Shown piece after piece: positions 1 to 8,304 of a stretch of DNA of 64,000 bases (its first letter is position 1; every line of letters starts with the position of its first letter). The DNA comes from JAVBPE01 sp031549865 (GTDB lineage Bacteria > Bacillota_I > Bacilli_A > Acholeplasmatales > Anaeroplasmataceae), in contig JAVBPE010000018.1 in assembly GCA_031549865.1 (NCBI GenBank), positions 1-64,000 of the forward strand, given 5' to 3'. The position numbers and the translations under genes were made by a program. The notes below the pieces were generated by a model. It saw only the letters and a list, made by a program, of their open reading frames with translations, made no database searches and had not been told where the DNA came from.

Positions 1-1
1 T

Positions 2-241
2 GTATCAGGATTCATGGGATACCTAAAAGGAAAGAGTAGTCTAATGATATATCAAAAATGGGGAAACATGAAATTCAAATACCGGAATAGAGAATTCTGG
101 TGTCGAGGGTACTACGTAGATACAGTAGGAAAGAATACCAATAAAATAGCAGAATACATTTAAAATCAATTAAAAGAAGATCAAACGATGACCCAATTAA
201 GTATAGATTTTGAAGGAGACCCGTTTACGGGTAGCAAATAA
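2..241 (+). pseudogene. tnpA: IS200/IS605-family TnpA transposase, 3' remnant with internal stop
   Basis: The frame starting at base 2 encodes the C-terminal part of a Y1 (HUH) transposase of the IS200/IS605 family. It reads SGFMGYLKGKSS, then FWCRGYYVDTVG, then AEYI, and ends in DPFTG near 232. These enzymes cut single-stranded insertion-sequence ends using a tyrosine. An in-frame TAA at 161-163 lies between the conserved Tyr (155-157) and the Gln four codons later (167-169), which belong to the YxxxQ catalytic motif. The frame then continues in recognisable family sequence to 241, so this is decay by point mutation and not a natural end. The 5' part lies outside the window. Readthrough or a base error could restore the protein, but as read it is inactive. 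Confidence 0.85.
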
Positions 242-319
242 GAAATGCAATAGGTAGGCTACACATATGCGCTTACTAAGCGCAGCCAATAATAGAGGGC
301 TATGCCCGAAAATGAAAAA

Positions 320-338
320 CCACCAGTTAGACTGGTGG
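320..338 (+). repeat. Subterminal hairpin at the IS200/IS605 right end
   Basis: CCACCAG (320-326) pairs with CTGGTGG (332-338) around a 5-nt loop, about 80 bases after the transposase frame ends. Subterminal imperfect palindromes of this kind are what IS200/IS605 transposases recognise in place of terminal inverted repeats. It is followed by a T-rich tract and could also end transcription. The exact right cleavage site cannot be fixed without the left end. Confidence 0.65.
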
Positions 339-381
339 ATTTTTATTACTATTAATTAGAAGATTTATTTAAATATAGTAA

Positions 382-410
382 TTGATATTAATAAAAAAAT
401 ATGCTACATT
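382..410 (+). promoter_or_regulatory. Candidate promoter for the 454 membrane protein
   Basis: TTGATA (382-387) and TACATT (405-410) are separated by 17 bases. The -35 box is good and the -10 box is weak. It lies just beyond the IS end, so the gene is probably expressed independently of the insertion sequence. Confidence 0.4.
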
Positions 411-453
411 ATCACTATGTACTAATATTTTATAAAAAATTTGAGAGGTTACT

Positions 454-1026
454 ATGAAGCTAATCGCTAAAAGAGTTAGTTTTTATTTTACAGTTGGTCT
501 AGTATTTTTTATTTGTCTAATAATTGGAGGAGTTATTTTCTTATTTGCAACAGATGATGGAAGTACAACAATTGTTGCTATCATAATGTTTGTGATAGGA
601 AGTATTTTTTTAATTATTGGTTTAATTGATAAAATCAAACATAATTCCAAACTGATTTATACCAATAATGATGAATTAATTATTCATGTTGAAAGAAATA
701 TAGAGTTATATAGTACATATATGAGAAGCGGCGATAGTAAATATATTTATCTAAAAAAATCTCAAATAAAAAGTTATAAAATTTATTATAATGAATCTGC
801 TGAAATGGAAAAAAGCGATTATTTTTTTGGAATATTAGGTTATATAGTTAGAAATTTTCTTAAAGATCAAAATGGTGATAGTATATATTTTACATTTGAA
901 AATGGCAAAAACTTAACAGTATGTAATATCTATAAGATGAAACATGTTGAGAGTGCACTTATTAATTTTTTGGGAAACTATAAGAATCATTCAATAAAAT
1001 ATTATGATGTTAATCCTAAAATATGA
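454..1026 (+). CDS. Hypothetical membrane protein, two N-terminal TM helices
   Basis: A 190-residue protein I do not recognise. Two hydrophobic helices (about residues 12-32 and 39-57) form an N-terminal hairpin. A lysine-rich, probably cytoplasmic domain of about 130 residues follows, with many Tyr and Asn residues and alternating beta-type segments. This layout resembles small PH-like or DUF membrane proteins of Bacillota, but no motif allows a name. The ATG is preceded by TTGAGAGG at proper spacing. It stands alone between the IS remnant and a terminator at 1071, so it is monocistronic. Its function is unknown. Confidence 0.75.
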   Translation: MKLIAKRVSFYFTVGLVFFICLIIGGVIFLFATDDGSTTIVAIIMFVIGSIFLIIGLIDKIKHNSKLIYTNNDELIIHVERNIELYSTYMRSGDSKYIYLKKSQIKSYKIYYNESAEMEKSDYFFGILGYIVRNFLKDQNGDSIYFTFENGKNLTVCNIYKMKHVESALINFLGNYKNHSIKYYDVNPKI

Positions 1027-1070
1027 AAAGATAATCGTTGACATAATATAAAATTAAATTGTAAAGTAAA

Positions 1071-1108
1071 AGTAGATAAGGCTTAATAATGCCAAATCTA
1101 CTTTTTTT
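1071..1108 (+). terminator. Intrinsic terminator after the 454 gene
   Basis: AGTAGAT (1071-1077) pairs with ATCTACT (1096-1102), with an inner GGC/GCC pair, followed by seven T residues. It lies between two convergent genes and is oriented for the plus-strand transcript. Confidence 0.8.
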
Positions 1109-1149
1109 GTTATTCTAAAAAGAATTAGGTATAAAATTATAAAAAAAAT

Positions 1150-2019
1150 TTAAATAGAAGGCATTTTACGATTAGATATTCTGATAAATATAATTGAAAG
1201 AAAATTTGAAACTACAGAGATTCCAATTAAAACTAAAATATTTATATATAATGGAATATAATATATTTCTCTTAGACTTTGAGGATAAGTTATGGGGACA
1301 TTTAATTCTTTATTAAAACCGATCACATGATTTTTCGCAATATTTGGGATATCAAATATACTACCTAAACCTGAAACAGTCCATTTTGAAATTGTAAAAT
1401 TACTCATAAATGATATATTAGCTGGCAAATCCGTTAATGCTCCTGATAATACTACTTGTGATATTATTATAATTAAAACTGGTAAAATCGCACTTTCTGA
1501 GTTCTTTATAATAGAAGAAATCATTAATGCCAAAGAAGAAGATGCTAAAAGTGTTAAATATATTATTATAATGAACATAAGTAATCTATAAAAACTATCA
1601 TCTTGATTAAAAATAGGTATTTTAGTAAAAATTATACATCCTATAACAATGATTATAGTGTTATATAAGCTTATTAAACCTTGGACGAAGAACTTACTTA
1701 AAACATAGCCTGGAGCATTTAACCCAACCTTATATTCTCTAAATAAAACATCTCGTTCTTTACATATTTCACGATAAGAATTTAATATTCCCATAAATGT
1801 TGCGATACAAGAAATAATAAAAAGTGTCATCATGCCATCATAATATGTAAAATTAGTTTGGCATGTAAGTTTAATTACAAATACCATTATAGGTGCTTGC
1901 AAAAGTAATGTCGTTAGATATAATTTGTCACTAAATATAATATTAATATATCTAAGAATTAAAGTTTTAAAATGAACAAAATTTATTTTAAATGAATTTA
2001 TTAATTTTCTACTTAACAT
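1150..2019 (-). CDS. ABC-2 type (ABCG-like) permease subunit
   Basis: Membrane subunit of an ABC exporter. It has about six hydrophobic segments. Between the first two and the third is the cytoplasmic stretch NSYREICKERDVLFREYKVG, a hallmark of ABCG/ABC-2 permeases. I choose the ATG at 2019 because AGGTGA lies eight bases upstream; a GTG at 2031 is in frame but lacks such a site. Its start overlaps the stop of the upstream ATPase gene by 11 bases, so the two are translationally coupled. In many Bacillota the FHA, ATPase and permease parts are one polypeptide; here the permease is separate. The substrate is unknown. Confidence 0.85.
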   Translation of the reverse strand: MLSRKLINSFKINFVHFKTLILRYINIIFSDKLYLTTLLLQAPIMVFVIKLTCQTNFTYYDGMMTLFIISCIATFMGILNSYREICKERDVLFREYKVGLNAPGYVLSKFFVQGLISLYNTIIIVIGCIIFTKIPIFNQDDSFYRLLMFIIIIYLTLLASSSLALMISSIIKNSESAILPVLIIIISQVVLSGALTDLPANISFMSNFTISKWTVSGLGSIFDIPNIAKNHVIGFNKELNVPITYPQSLREIYYIPLYINILVLIGISVVSNFLSIIFIRISNRKMPSI

Positions 2020-3457
2020 GTGACAAATCACCTGCTTTTATATAATTATGTTCTTTTATCATGAAATTATAATTTGATTCAGTTCTTAATTTACGTTCAT
2101 ATTTTATAGTTTCATCTAAATCTTTTAATTTATTAAAAATTTCACAGTATTTTTCTACTGAAAAGAAGCTTAAAGCATTTGCTGGATTTCCATAATAACA
2201 TAATCTTCCACCAACACCTAAGAAAATAAGTTTGTCACATTTATCGATATTATCCATATTATGAGTTATAACTACTATCGTTTTTTCTTGTTTTTGTGAT
2301 AAGTCTTTTAATAAAGACATAATCTCATAATCTAAATCTGGAGATAAACCAGATGTTGGTTCATCTAAAAACAAGACTTTAGGACTAGATAGTAATTCCA
2401 TGGCAATAGAAACTCTTTTTCTTTGACCACCACTTAAATTAGATATTTTCACATTTGCTTTATCTTCAATATGGACATCTTTCATTACGGAGTCACAAAT
2501 ATCAATAATTTCATTTTTAGATAATTTATGATGCATTCTAATTTTTGCATAATAATAAAGGTTTTTCTTAATTGTTAATTCAGTATGCATAATATCTCTT
2601 TGTGGAACATATCCAATTATATTTTGGTACGAATGCTGATATTCTTTAAAGGCATTAAAATCATAGAAAATGTCACCACTCGAACTTTTTTTTCGGCCAT
2701 TAATACAATCAAGAATTGTTGTTTTACCAGCCCCACTACCACCAACAACTGCTACATATTCTCCTTCATTAATAGTAAAAGATACATCATTAACTAAATT
2801 TATAGTTTCTTTTGTAAATATATCTTTAACTCGTTTATTAAGATTCATTACATCAATTCTAATTCCACTTTTACTTTTTGCATATATTAACTTTTTATCA
2901 AGATAAACAAAGTTTATAGCAGGTAAGGAAATAACATCATAGTTTTCTAAACATTTCCTTTTTATTTTTTTATTATTAACATATAAACCGTTAGAACTCT
3001 TTAAATCCTCAATATAACAATTATGACCATCATTATAAATAACTGTATTTTCTAAATCAATTTGTGGATTGTCTAATATAATATCTGAAGCTAAAGATCT
3101 ACCAAGCATTGTTTTTGTTCTTTTATTAAGATTAAAACTGGAATTTTTAGAACCCATTTTAATCATTTTTAAAAGTTTATTCTTTTGAATTTTCATTAAA
3201 GATAAACACATGCCATTATGTTTTATTTTTTTATTACAACATAATTTTGCAGATTTTCCTACACCTAATATTTTTGTACCATACCATAGATGACATGGAA
3301 ATTTGTTAGTCATAAACCATTTGTTTTTAATCTTGTAAAATTCTAAAAAACCATCAATTTCAATATCTAATTCATTATGATTTATCACGAAATTATCATC
3401 TTTAGTAATATTTATAAATTTTATTTCTTTATTAACTATTAGCTTAAATAGTAACAT
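2009..3457 (-). CDS. FHA-domain ABC transporter ATPase
   Basis: Cytoplasmic ATPase of an ABCG-type exporter with an N-terminal FHA domain, a phosphothreonine-binding fold. After about 100 residues of unassigned N-terminal sequence, the FHA part shows GRSLASDIIL and SSNGLYVNN. The ATPase part has Walker A GGSGAGKTT, signature LSGGQRKRVS and Walker B VLFLDEPTSG, followed by an H-loop VITHN. The start is the ATG at 3457, preceded by AAGGGGTG; an in-frame TTG at 3499 is less likely. It forms an operon with the permease at 1150-2019. FHA domains suggest control by Ser/Thr phosphorylation, which is an inference. The substrate is unknown. Confidence 0.88.
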   Translation of the reverse strand: MLLFKLIVNKEIKFINITKDDNFVINHNELDIEIDGFLEFYKIKNKWFMTNKFPCHLWYGTKILGVGKSAKLCCNKKIKHNGMCLSLMKIQKNKLLKMIKMGSKNSSFNLNKRTKTMLGRSLASDIILDNPQIDLENTVIYNDGHNCYIEDLKSSNGLYVNNKKIKRKCLENYDVISLPAINFVYLDKKLIYAKSKSGIRIDVMNLNKRVKDIFTKETINLVNDVSFTINEGEYVAVVGGSGAGKTTILDCINGRKKSSSGDIFYDFNAFKEYQHSYQNIIGYVPQRDIMHTELTIKKNLYYYAKIRMHHKLSKNEIIDICDSVMKDVHIEDKANVKISNLSGGQRKRVSIAMELLSSPKVLFLDEPTSGLSPDLDYEIMSLLKDLSQKQEKTIVVITHNMDNIDKCDKLIFLGVGGRLCYYGNPANALSFFSVEKYCEIFNKLKDLDETIKYERKLRTESNYNFMIKEHNYIKAGDLSHVK

Positions 3458-3523
3458 AACATCACCCCTTACTCGTATTTTAATATTAGTATTTATCAAG
3501 GAGTTATATTTAATACCAAAAAC

Positions 3524-3552
3524 TTGAAAAAAATATGATTTTAGTATAGAAT
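3524..3552 (+). promoter_or_regulatory. Candidate promoter for the GGDEF-EAL gene
   Basis: TTGAAA (3524-3529), a 17-base spacer and TAGAAT (3547-3552). It lies in the short divergent gap between the ABC operon and the cyclic-di-GMP gene. Confidence 0.5.
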
Positions 3553-3577
3553 ATAGTTATGAATGGATGTGAATAAA

Positions 3578-5098
3578 ATGTCAAATATTCTTTTAATTGA
3601 TAAAGTATCAACATTTTTAACATCTACAAACGATAAATTTTATATATCAAATTTTTTTGCTGAAAATCCTTTTGTAAAATATAGAAATGTAATTATTCCG
3701 GCAATTATAATTATTACAGTTTTGATTATTGCAATAATAGTTATTTATTTTGATGATTTAAAAAGAAGAAGAATTACAAAAGAATTAACAAAAGCAAAAA
3801 ATGATTTGAATTACATTGTAAATCATGATTATTTAACGGACCTTTTGAACCGTAAAGTTTTTGAAGAACATTTAAATAATAAGATTTCAAAAGAAGAAGG
3901 TTGTGCAGTTCTTTTGATCGATGTTGATAATTTTAAAAAACTGAATGATACCTTAGGACATACGGTTGGAGATGCCTTATTAATGGAAGTTGCTTCACGT
4001 ATTTCAAAAGTATGTACTAATGAGTTTTCTATATATCGTTTTGCAGGTGATGAATTTGTCGCTATAATTGATAGTAATAATAAAACTATAATTAATTCTT
4101 ATATTGATAAAATTCAAAATTCTTTTTTAGAACCATTTGAAATGTGTGAAAACTCTTTTATCATTAGAATAAGTATTGGAATTGCTAGGTATCCAATGGA
4201 TGCTACGACAAGAGAAGTATTAATCTCAAGTGCAGATTCTGCAATGTATAATGTCAAACAAAATGGAAAAAATAATTATTCATATTATAATCAAGAAATG
4301 CATAATAATTTAAAAAGTTCTGTTGAAATTGAACAATTGCTGCAAACTGCAATTGATAATGATGGATTTAAAGTTTTATTTCAACCGCAAGTTAGCGTGA
4401 GAAATGGGAAGATTTTTAGTTGTGAGGCATTGCTAAGATTAAAAGATTCAAATATATCTCCTGCTAAGTTTATTCCAGTTGCTGAAGAAACAGGGCAAAT
4501 CATCAGTATAGGTAGAATTGTTGTAAAAAAAGTTATTGAACAATTAAAAGAATGGAAAGACCAAGGATTTGCTCCAAAAGTTATTTCAATAAACTTTTCG
4601 ACCATCCAAATAAGAGATAAATCTTATTTGGATTATATAATGTCGTTACTTAAAAAACATCAAATAGAGCCTCGGACTATTGAAATAGAAATTACAGAAT
4701 CTATATTTTTAGATAAATCAAAAAGTAATATTGAATTTATAAATAAAATTAAAGAGTATGGGTTAAGACTTGCCTTAGATGATTTTGGAACGGGTTATTC
4801 ATCAATAAATTACTTAACAGATTTTAATTTTGATGTTGTAAAACTGGATAAATCATTAATTGAAAGATTTTTAGTTACAGGAAATAGTGAAATAGCCAAA
4901 ATGATTATTTCTTTAGTCCATAGTCTAGACATGCTTGTAGTTGCAGAGGGTGTTGAAACGTTTGAGCAATTTAATTTACTTAGAAAATATAATTGTGATT
5001 TGATTCAAGGTTTTTTATTTTCAAAACCGATTGAAGCATCAGAATTAAAATTATTATTTGATAAAGAGTTTGTTGAAGATTTATATAAGAATATATAG
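3578..5098 (+). CDS. Membrane-anchored GGDEF-EAL cyclic-di-GMP enzyme
   Basis: Bifunctional-type cyclic-di-GMP protein. A single TM helix near residues 35-57 is followed by a short linker, a GGDEF domain and an EAL domain. The GGDEF signature is AGDEF (about residue 156) with an upstream DVDNFK metal site; the Gly-to-Ala change is common and need not abolish synthesis. The EAL domain keeps EALLR, EIEITES, DDFGTGYSS, KLDKS and AEGVET, so phosphodiesterase activity is well supported. There is no sensor domain beyond the short N-terminus. I prefer the ATG at 3578, which has a weak GGATGTG upstream; an ATG at 3563 has none. RidA follows nine bases downstream and is probably co-transcribed. Confidence 0.9.
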   Translation: MSNILLIDKVSTFLTSTNDKFYISNFFAENPFVKYRNVIIPAIIIITVLIIAIIVIYFDDLKRRRITKELTKAKNDLNYIVNHDYLTDLLNRKVFEEHLNNKISKEEGCAVLLIDVDNFKKLNDTLGHTVGDALLMEVASRISKVCTNEFSIYRFAGDEFVAIIDSNNKTIINSYIDKIQNSFLEPFEMCENSFIIRISIGIARYPMDATTREVLISSADSAMYNVKQNGKNNYSYYNQEMHNNLKSSVEIEQLLQTAIDNDGFKVLFQPQVSVRNGKIFSCEALLRLKDSNISPAKFIPVAEETGQIISIGRIVVKKVIEQLKEWKDQGFAPKVISINFSTIQIRDKSYLDYIMSLLKKHQIEPRTIEIEITESIFLDKSKSNIEFINKIKEYGLRLALDDFGTGYSSINYLTDFNFDVVKLDKSLIERFLVTGNSEIAKMIISLVHSLDMLVVAEGVETFEQFNLLRKYNCDLIQGFLFSKPIEASELKLLFDKEFVEDLYKNI

Positions 5099-5107
5099 GG
5101 GTAAAAA

Positions 5108-5488
5108 ATGAAGAAAATTAACACAATTAATGCACCGATGCCTGTTGGTCCATATTCACAAGCAGTAGTATCGGGGAACTTTATTTATGTATCAGGGCAA
5201 GTTGCTATAAATCCTGAAACAAATCAAATAGAAGCAAAAGATATTATTAATCAGACAAAGCAAATATTTGAAAATATAAGTAATATTTTATTAGAAGCTA
5301 ATTCTAATATAAATAAAATTATAAAAACTACTTGTTTTTTAACTAATTTAGATTATTTTAAAGATTTTAATAATGTCTATAGTGAGTATATAACTAACAA
5401 TCCTGCTCGTTCAACTATTGAGGTTTCCAAATTACCGCTTAATGCCTTAGTTGAAATCGAAGTAATTGCTGAAATTAAAAACGATTGA
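5108..5488 (+). CDS. ridA: RidA family reactive enamine/imine deaminase
   Basis: RidA (YjgF/YER057c/UK114) hydrolyses reactive enamines and imines such as 2-aminoacrylate made by PLP enzymes, protecting them from damage. The 126-residue length is normal. The family features are clear: GPYSQAV near the N-terminus, FIYVSGQV, the conserved Arg in NPARSTIEV and the C-terminal VEIEVIA. AGGGG precedes the ATG. It lies nine bases after the GGDEF-EAL gene and shares its terminator region with the convergent regulator gene, so it is the last gene of a two-gene operon. Confidence 0.93.
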   Translation: MKKINTINAPMPVGPYSQAVVSGNFIYVSGQVAINPETNQIEAKDIINQTKQIFENISNILLEANSNINKIIKTTCFLTNLDYFKDFNNVYSEYITNNPARSTIEVSKLPLNALVEIEVIAEIKND

Positions 5489-5507
5489 TTAATAATCAAT
5501 CGTTTTT
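5478..5507. terminator. Bidirectional terminator between ridA and the XRE gene
   Basis: AAAACGATTGATT (5478-5490) pairs with AATCAATCGTTTT (5494-5506). The stem includes the ridA stop codon and has T runs on both strands, so it serves both convergent genes. Confidence 0.85.
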
Positions 5508-5509
5508 AA

Positions 5510-6103
5510 TTATCTTTTATTTCGTCTTTTAATTTGACTCCATAGAATAATAGCTATTTGAATTGGCACTCCTAAAATGAAAATTAACCAAAGATTTAAA
5601 TTAAGTGTATGTAAGTAAAAGCTTACTAATAAACTCCATATTAGAAGTGAGAGTAGAGGAAAGACAAATTTAATTCTACCCCAAATTCCATTAAAGACAA
5701 TTAAGACTATTGTTGATAAAGGAATACTCCAAACAAATAAAATCCATGGATATGTTCCACCTATAATATAAGAATAAACATATGCTAATGTTGAAATAAT
5801 CCATACTAAGGAAACAGCCAAACAAGTTATGATTATTTGATTACTTGTCATACGCTTTTTAAAATTTCTATATTGTTTTTGTTCAATAGAACCTTGTTCA
5901 GTTAATAAATAGGCAATATCTACTTGATAAAAATCACATAACTCTACTAAAACTTCTAAGTCGGGTAACGCCTCTCCACGTTCCCATTTAGATACAGCTT
6001 TATCAGAATAATTAAAACGCTCGGCAATTTCAAGTTGAGTATATTTATTAATTTTTCGCAATTCTATTAAATTTGCTGCAACTATTTTCTTTATCTCTCT
6101 CAT
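5510..6103 (-). CDS. Membrane-bound XRE-family regulator
   Basis: An N-terminal Cro/C1-type HTH (about residues 8-62; YTQLEIAERFNYSDKAVSKWERG) is joined to four hydrophobic helices in the C-terminal 110 residues. This fusion of an XRE DNA-binding domain to a small membrane domain is common in Bacillota and often senses envelope or transport state; the signal here is unknown. It is transcribed on its own from the divergent region 6104-6290. That region has several A/T tracts and the repeat TCTAC/GTAGA, but no operator I would call. Confidence 0.85.
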   Translation of the reverse strand: MREIKKIVAANLIELRKINKYTQLEIAERFNYSDKAVSKWERGEALPDLEVLVELCDFYQVDIAYLLTEQGSIEQKQYRNFKKRMTSNQIIITCLAVSLVWIISTLAYVYSYIIGGTYPWILFVWSIPLSTIVLIVFNGIWGRIKFVFPLLSLLIWSLLVSFYLHTLNLNLWLIFILGVPIQIAIILWSQIKRRNKR

Positions 6104-6234
6104 AATACCTCAATTATACAAAAAAACAGTTAAAAATCAAGAGATACGCTAATATTCTACAAAAAAAATTGTAACTCTACTAAAAGTAGAGAATATTTAT
6201 TTCTTGAAGTTTTTTTAAAAAACATATTTTTTAT

Positions 6235-6262
6235 TTGTTATTTAAAGGAAATATAATATAAT
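6235..6262 (+). promoter_or_regulatory. Candidate promoter for the MGMT-like gene
   Basis: TTGTTA (6235-6240), a 16-base spacer and TATAAT (6257-6262), about 30 bases before the coding region. Confidence 0.5.
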
Positions 6263-6290
6263 TGAAGTTAGAAAATATAATCTTTAAGTT

Positions 6291-6596
6291 ATGGGGGATG
6301 TTGAATTGTTTAATGAAGAATTTGCTTATTTAGTATTATCCATAGTTTCAGAAGTGCCATATGGCAAAGTTGCTAGTTATAGTCAGATAGCCTCATTAGC
6401 TGGTTATCCTAAAAATGCTAGACAAGTTGGAAAGATTTTAAGTAATTCAGAATACTTTGGAGAATATCCCTGTCACAGAATCATCCATTCAGATGGTAGG
6501 TTAGTTAATGGATGGGAGTCACAAGCTTCTTTATTAGAAGGTGAAGGAATTATAGTAATTAAAAATAAAGTTGATATGAAGAAATATCAATTTTAA
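6291..6596 (+). CDS. MGMT-family (alkylguanine-alkyltransferase-like) protein
   Basis: A stand-alone version of the DNA-binding and active-site domain of O6-alkylguanine-DNA alkyltransferases, about 100 residues. PYGKVASYSQIA and ARQVGKIL match the HTH part. The acceptor motif is PCHRIIHSDG, so the Cys is retained, unlike many alkyltransferase-like proteins that carry Trp there. It may therefore repair alkylated guanine, or act as a sensor that flags lesions for excision repair. The ATG at 6291 has no ribosome site, whereas a TTG at 6306 has GGGGGA seven bases upstream and may be the true start. It is followed closely by the 6619 gene. Confidence 0.85.
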   Translation: MGDVELFNEEFAYLVLSIVSEVPYGKVASYSQIASLAGYPKNARQVGKILSNSEYFGEYPCHRIIHSDGRLVNGWESQASLLEGEGIIVIKNKVDMKKYQF

Positions 6597-6618
6597 AAAT
6601 AATTTGATGAGGATAAAT

Positions 6619-6924
6619 ATGATCAAAAAATATAAAGTTATTACATTGTGTGGGAGCATAAAATTTAAAGATGAATTTCTTAGTGTACAAAAAAAACTAT
6701 CATTAGCCGGTAATATTGTCATTTCTGTTGGTCTATTTGAATTTAATGAAGATGATGTATTTAATAATGAATTAATAGAAATGTTAAAAGATATGCATAA
6801 ACGTAAAATAGATATGAGTGATGAAATTTTTGTAATAAATAAAAATGGATATATAGGCTCAAGCACTAAATCTGAAATTGAGTATGCAAAAGCAAGGGGT
6901 AAAAAAATTAATTATTTGGAATAA
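6619..6924 (+). CDS. Small nucleoside 2-deoxyribosyltransferase-like protein
   Basis: A 101-residue protein with a Rossmann-like beginning (YKVITLCGSIKF) and the ending GYIGSSTKSEIEYAKARGKK. This resembles the nucleoside 2-deoxyribosyltransferase/DUF4406 fold, in which the Gly-Ser-Ser and Glu residues bind nucleotide. The exact reaction cannot be assigned. The start is the ATG at 6619, with TGAGGA five bases upstream. It lies 22 bases after the MGMT-like gene and ahead of a strong terminator, so the pair is likely one transcript, perhaps linked to nucleotide or DNA damage handling. Confidence 0.72.
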   Translation: MIKKYKVITLCGSIKFKDEFLSVQKKLSLAGNIVISVGLFEFNEDDVFNNELIEMLKDMHKRKIDMSDEIFVINKNGYIGSSTKSEIEYAKARGKKINYLE

Positions 6925-6948
6925 TAATAGAATACATTATATAAATAT

Positions 6949-6981
6949 AAAAAAACATTTTCTTTAAGAAAAATGTTTTTT
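6949..6981. terminator. Bidirectional terminator
   Basis: AAAAAACATTTTCTT and AAGAAAAATGTTTTTT form a long A/T-rich hairpin with T runs on both strands, between the convergent genes ending at 6924 and 6985. Confidence 0.8.
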
Positions 6982-6984
6982 AAT

Positions 6985-7419
6985 TTAATTATTTTTGATA
7001 ATACTATTTAAAGTTTTAATAAAATCCATATCATTTTCAAGAGTTCTTTTTTTAGGACCTTTAGTCCTAGTATTGCTTAATCGAGCCATTTTTCCTAAAT
7101 ATCTTTTGTATAAAAGTTCATCTATATTTTGGTTTGTATATATTAATCCATTAGGGCTAATGACAGAGGAAGTTTTAAGAAGTGCTAATGAAGCTAACCC
7201 ATAATCTTGAGTTATTACAATATCCCCCATAATAATATTTTGTAACAATAAATAATCAACACTATCTGCACCTTGTGAGGTTATGATTACTTTAGCATAA
7301 TCATCATTAAAAATATGAGAATCATCAAAAAATAAAATAATATCTATATTATTTCTTTTACAAATATCTATTGCAATATGATTAATTGGAGAAGCATCTG
7401 CATCTATTAATACTCTCAT
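6985..7419 (-). CDS. yqxD: UPF0178 (YaiI/YqxD) family protein
   Basis: A 144-residue member of the DUF188/UPF0178 family, PIN/NYN-like and of unknown activity. Diagnostic features are the N-terminal VLIDADASP, ADSVDYLLL, GDIVITQDYGLA and the C-terminal GPKKRT. The acidic residues match a nuclease-type metal site, so RNA or DNA cleavage is possible but unproven. Its ATG overlaps the stop of the upstream HAD gene by four bases, so the two are translationally coupled. Confidence 0.9.
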   Translation of the reverse strand: MRVLIDADASPINHIAIDICKRNNIDIILFFDDSHIFNDDYAKVIITSQGADSVDYLLLQNIIMGDIVITQDYGLASLALLKTSSVISPNGLIYTNQNIDELLYKRYLGKMARLSNTRTKGPKKRTLENDMDFIKTLNSIIKNN

Positions 7420-8195
7420 AGTAGATTAGTTAAATAATGATATATCCCATCATTATTATTATCATATTTTGTAACATATGCTGCAACACTTTTTACATCA
7501 TTAGGACTATTTTCCATCGCAACACTATGCTTTATTTTTTTAAATAATGGTATGTCAAAAGTAGAATCTCCAAAAACTATAACGTCACCAAATTGATTTT
7601 TATAATAATCAAAAATTAAATTAAGTGTTGAAGACTTATCGACCTCATCTTTATATATTTGATAAATGGCATTCTTAGTATCAGAACCAAAGAAACGAAA
7701 ATAATATGTTTTAGAGTTAAGATAGTTTTCAAATTCATTCATCTTTGTTGCTTTAATAATTAGTGTCAAACTAAGAATACTATTATTCAAAAAATTAATA
7801 ATAGAAGTATCTAAAATAGTAGCATTATAAAAGCGTTCTAATCTTTCAATATAATTATAAACATGTGTTACATTATTATTTTTATAAAATGCTGAAACAA
7901 TATCTTCATTAAAATTTTGTAATAAATCATCTATTTCATTTTGGCAAAAATTAGCGTTATATAAAGGTTTTTCATTATTTTTAGGTATGCCTAAAAAAGC
8001 TCCATTATTTGATATCAATAATGAAGTAAGCATTAATTCATTATAATACTTAAGCATGTCATCTTTGTTTTTTGAACTAGCAAGTATAATAATATATTTA
8101 GGATTATTCTTTAAAAATTCTAACGTTTTATTTGATATTTCTTTATTTTTATTTAAAAGTGTATCATCTAAATCTAAAATTAATAATGTTTTCAT
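7416..8195 (-). CDS. HAD superfamily (Cof-type, IIB) phosphatase
   Basis: Cytoplasmic haloacid-dehalogenase phosphatase of about 259 residues. Motif I is DLDDTLL at the N-terminus, and motif II lies near IIILASS. Motif IV reads FGDSTFDIP, where the usual Asn of GDxxND is Phe. This may alter metal binding, although both Asp residues remain. Likely substrates are sugar phosphates or flavin/PLP phosphates, as for other Cof proteins; none can be chosen. The start is the ATG at 8195 with AGTGAGG six bases upstream, preferred over a GTG at 8207. Confidence 0.85.
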   Translation of the reverse strand: MKTLLILDLDDTLLNKNKEISNKTLEFLKNNPKYIIILASSKNKDDMLKYYNELMLTSLLISNNGAFLGIPKNNEKPLYNANFCQNEIDDLLQNFNEDIVSAFYKNNNVTHVYNYIERLERFYNATILDTSIINFLNNSILSLTLIIKATKMNEFENYLNSKTYYFRFFGSDTKNAIYQIYKDEVDKSSTLNLIFDYYKNQFGDVIVFGDSTFDIPLFKKIKHSVAMENSPNDVKSVAAYVTKYDNNNDGIYHYLTNLL

Positions 8196-8248
8196 AAAAT
8201 ACCTCACTAGATATTATGACATACTTTTGCGCTTAAATCAATTTTTTG

Positions 8249-8277
8249 TTCACATTAAGCCAATTTTATATTATAAT
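8249..8277 (+). promoter_or_regulatory. Promoter of the membrane protein/ftsK operon
   Basis: TTCACA (8249-8254), a 17-base spacer and TATAAT (8272-8277), 28 bases before the ATG at 8305. Confidence 0.65.
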
Positions 8278-8304
8278 ATAACTAAACTGAAAGGAGCTAA
8301 AAAT

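Noticed and set aside
6534..6866. 110-codon minus-strand frame over the 6619 gene
   Set aside because: It overlaps a plus-strand gene with a good ribosome site and recognisable fold, and lacks signals of its own.
8056..8304. Upstream extension of the ftsK-linked membrane protein gene
   Set aside because: The frame is open but runs through the promoter (8249-8277) and overlaps the divergent HAD gene; the ATG at 8305 has a good AAGGAG site.
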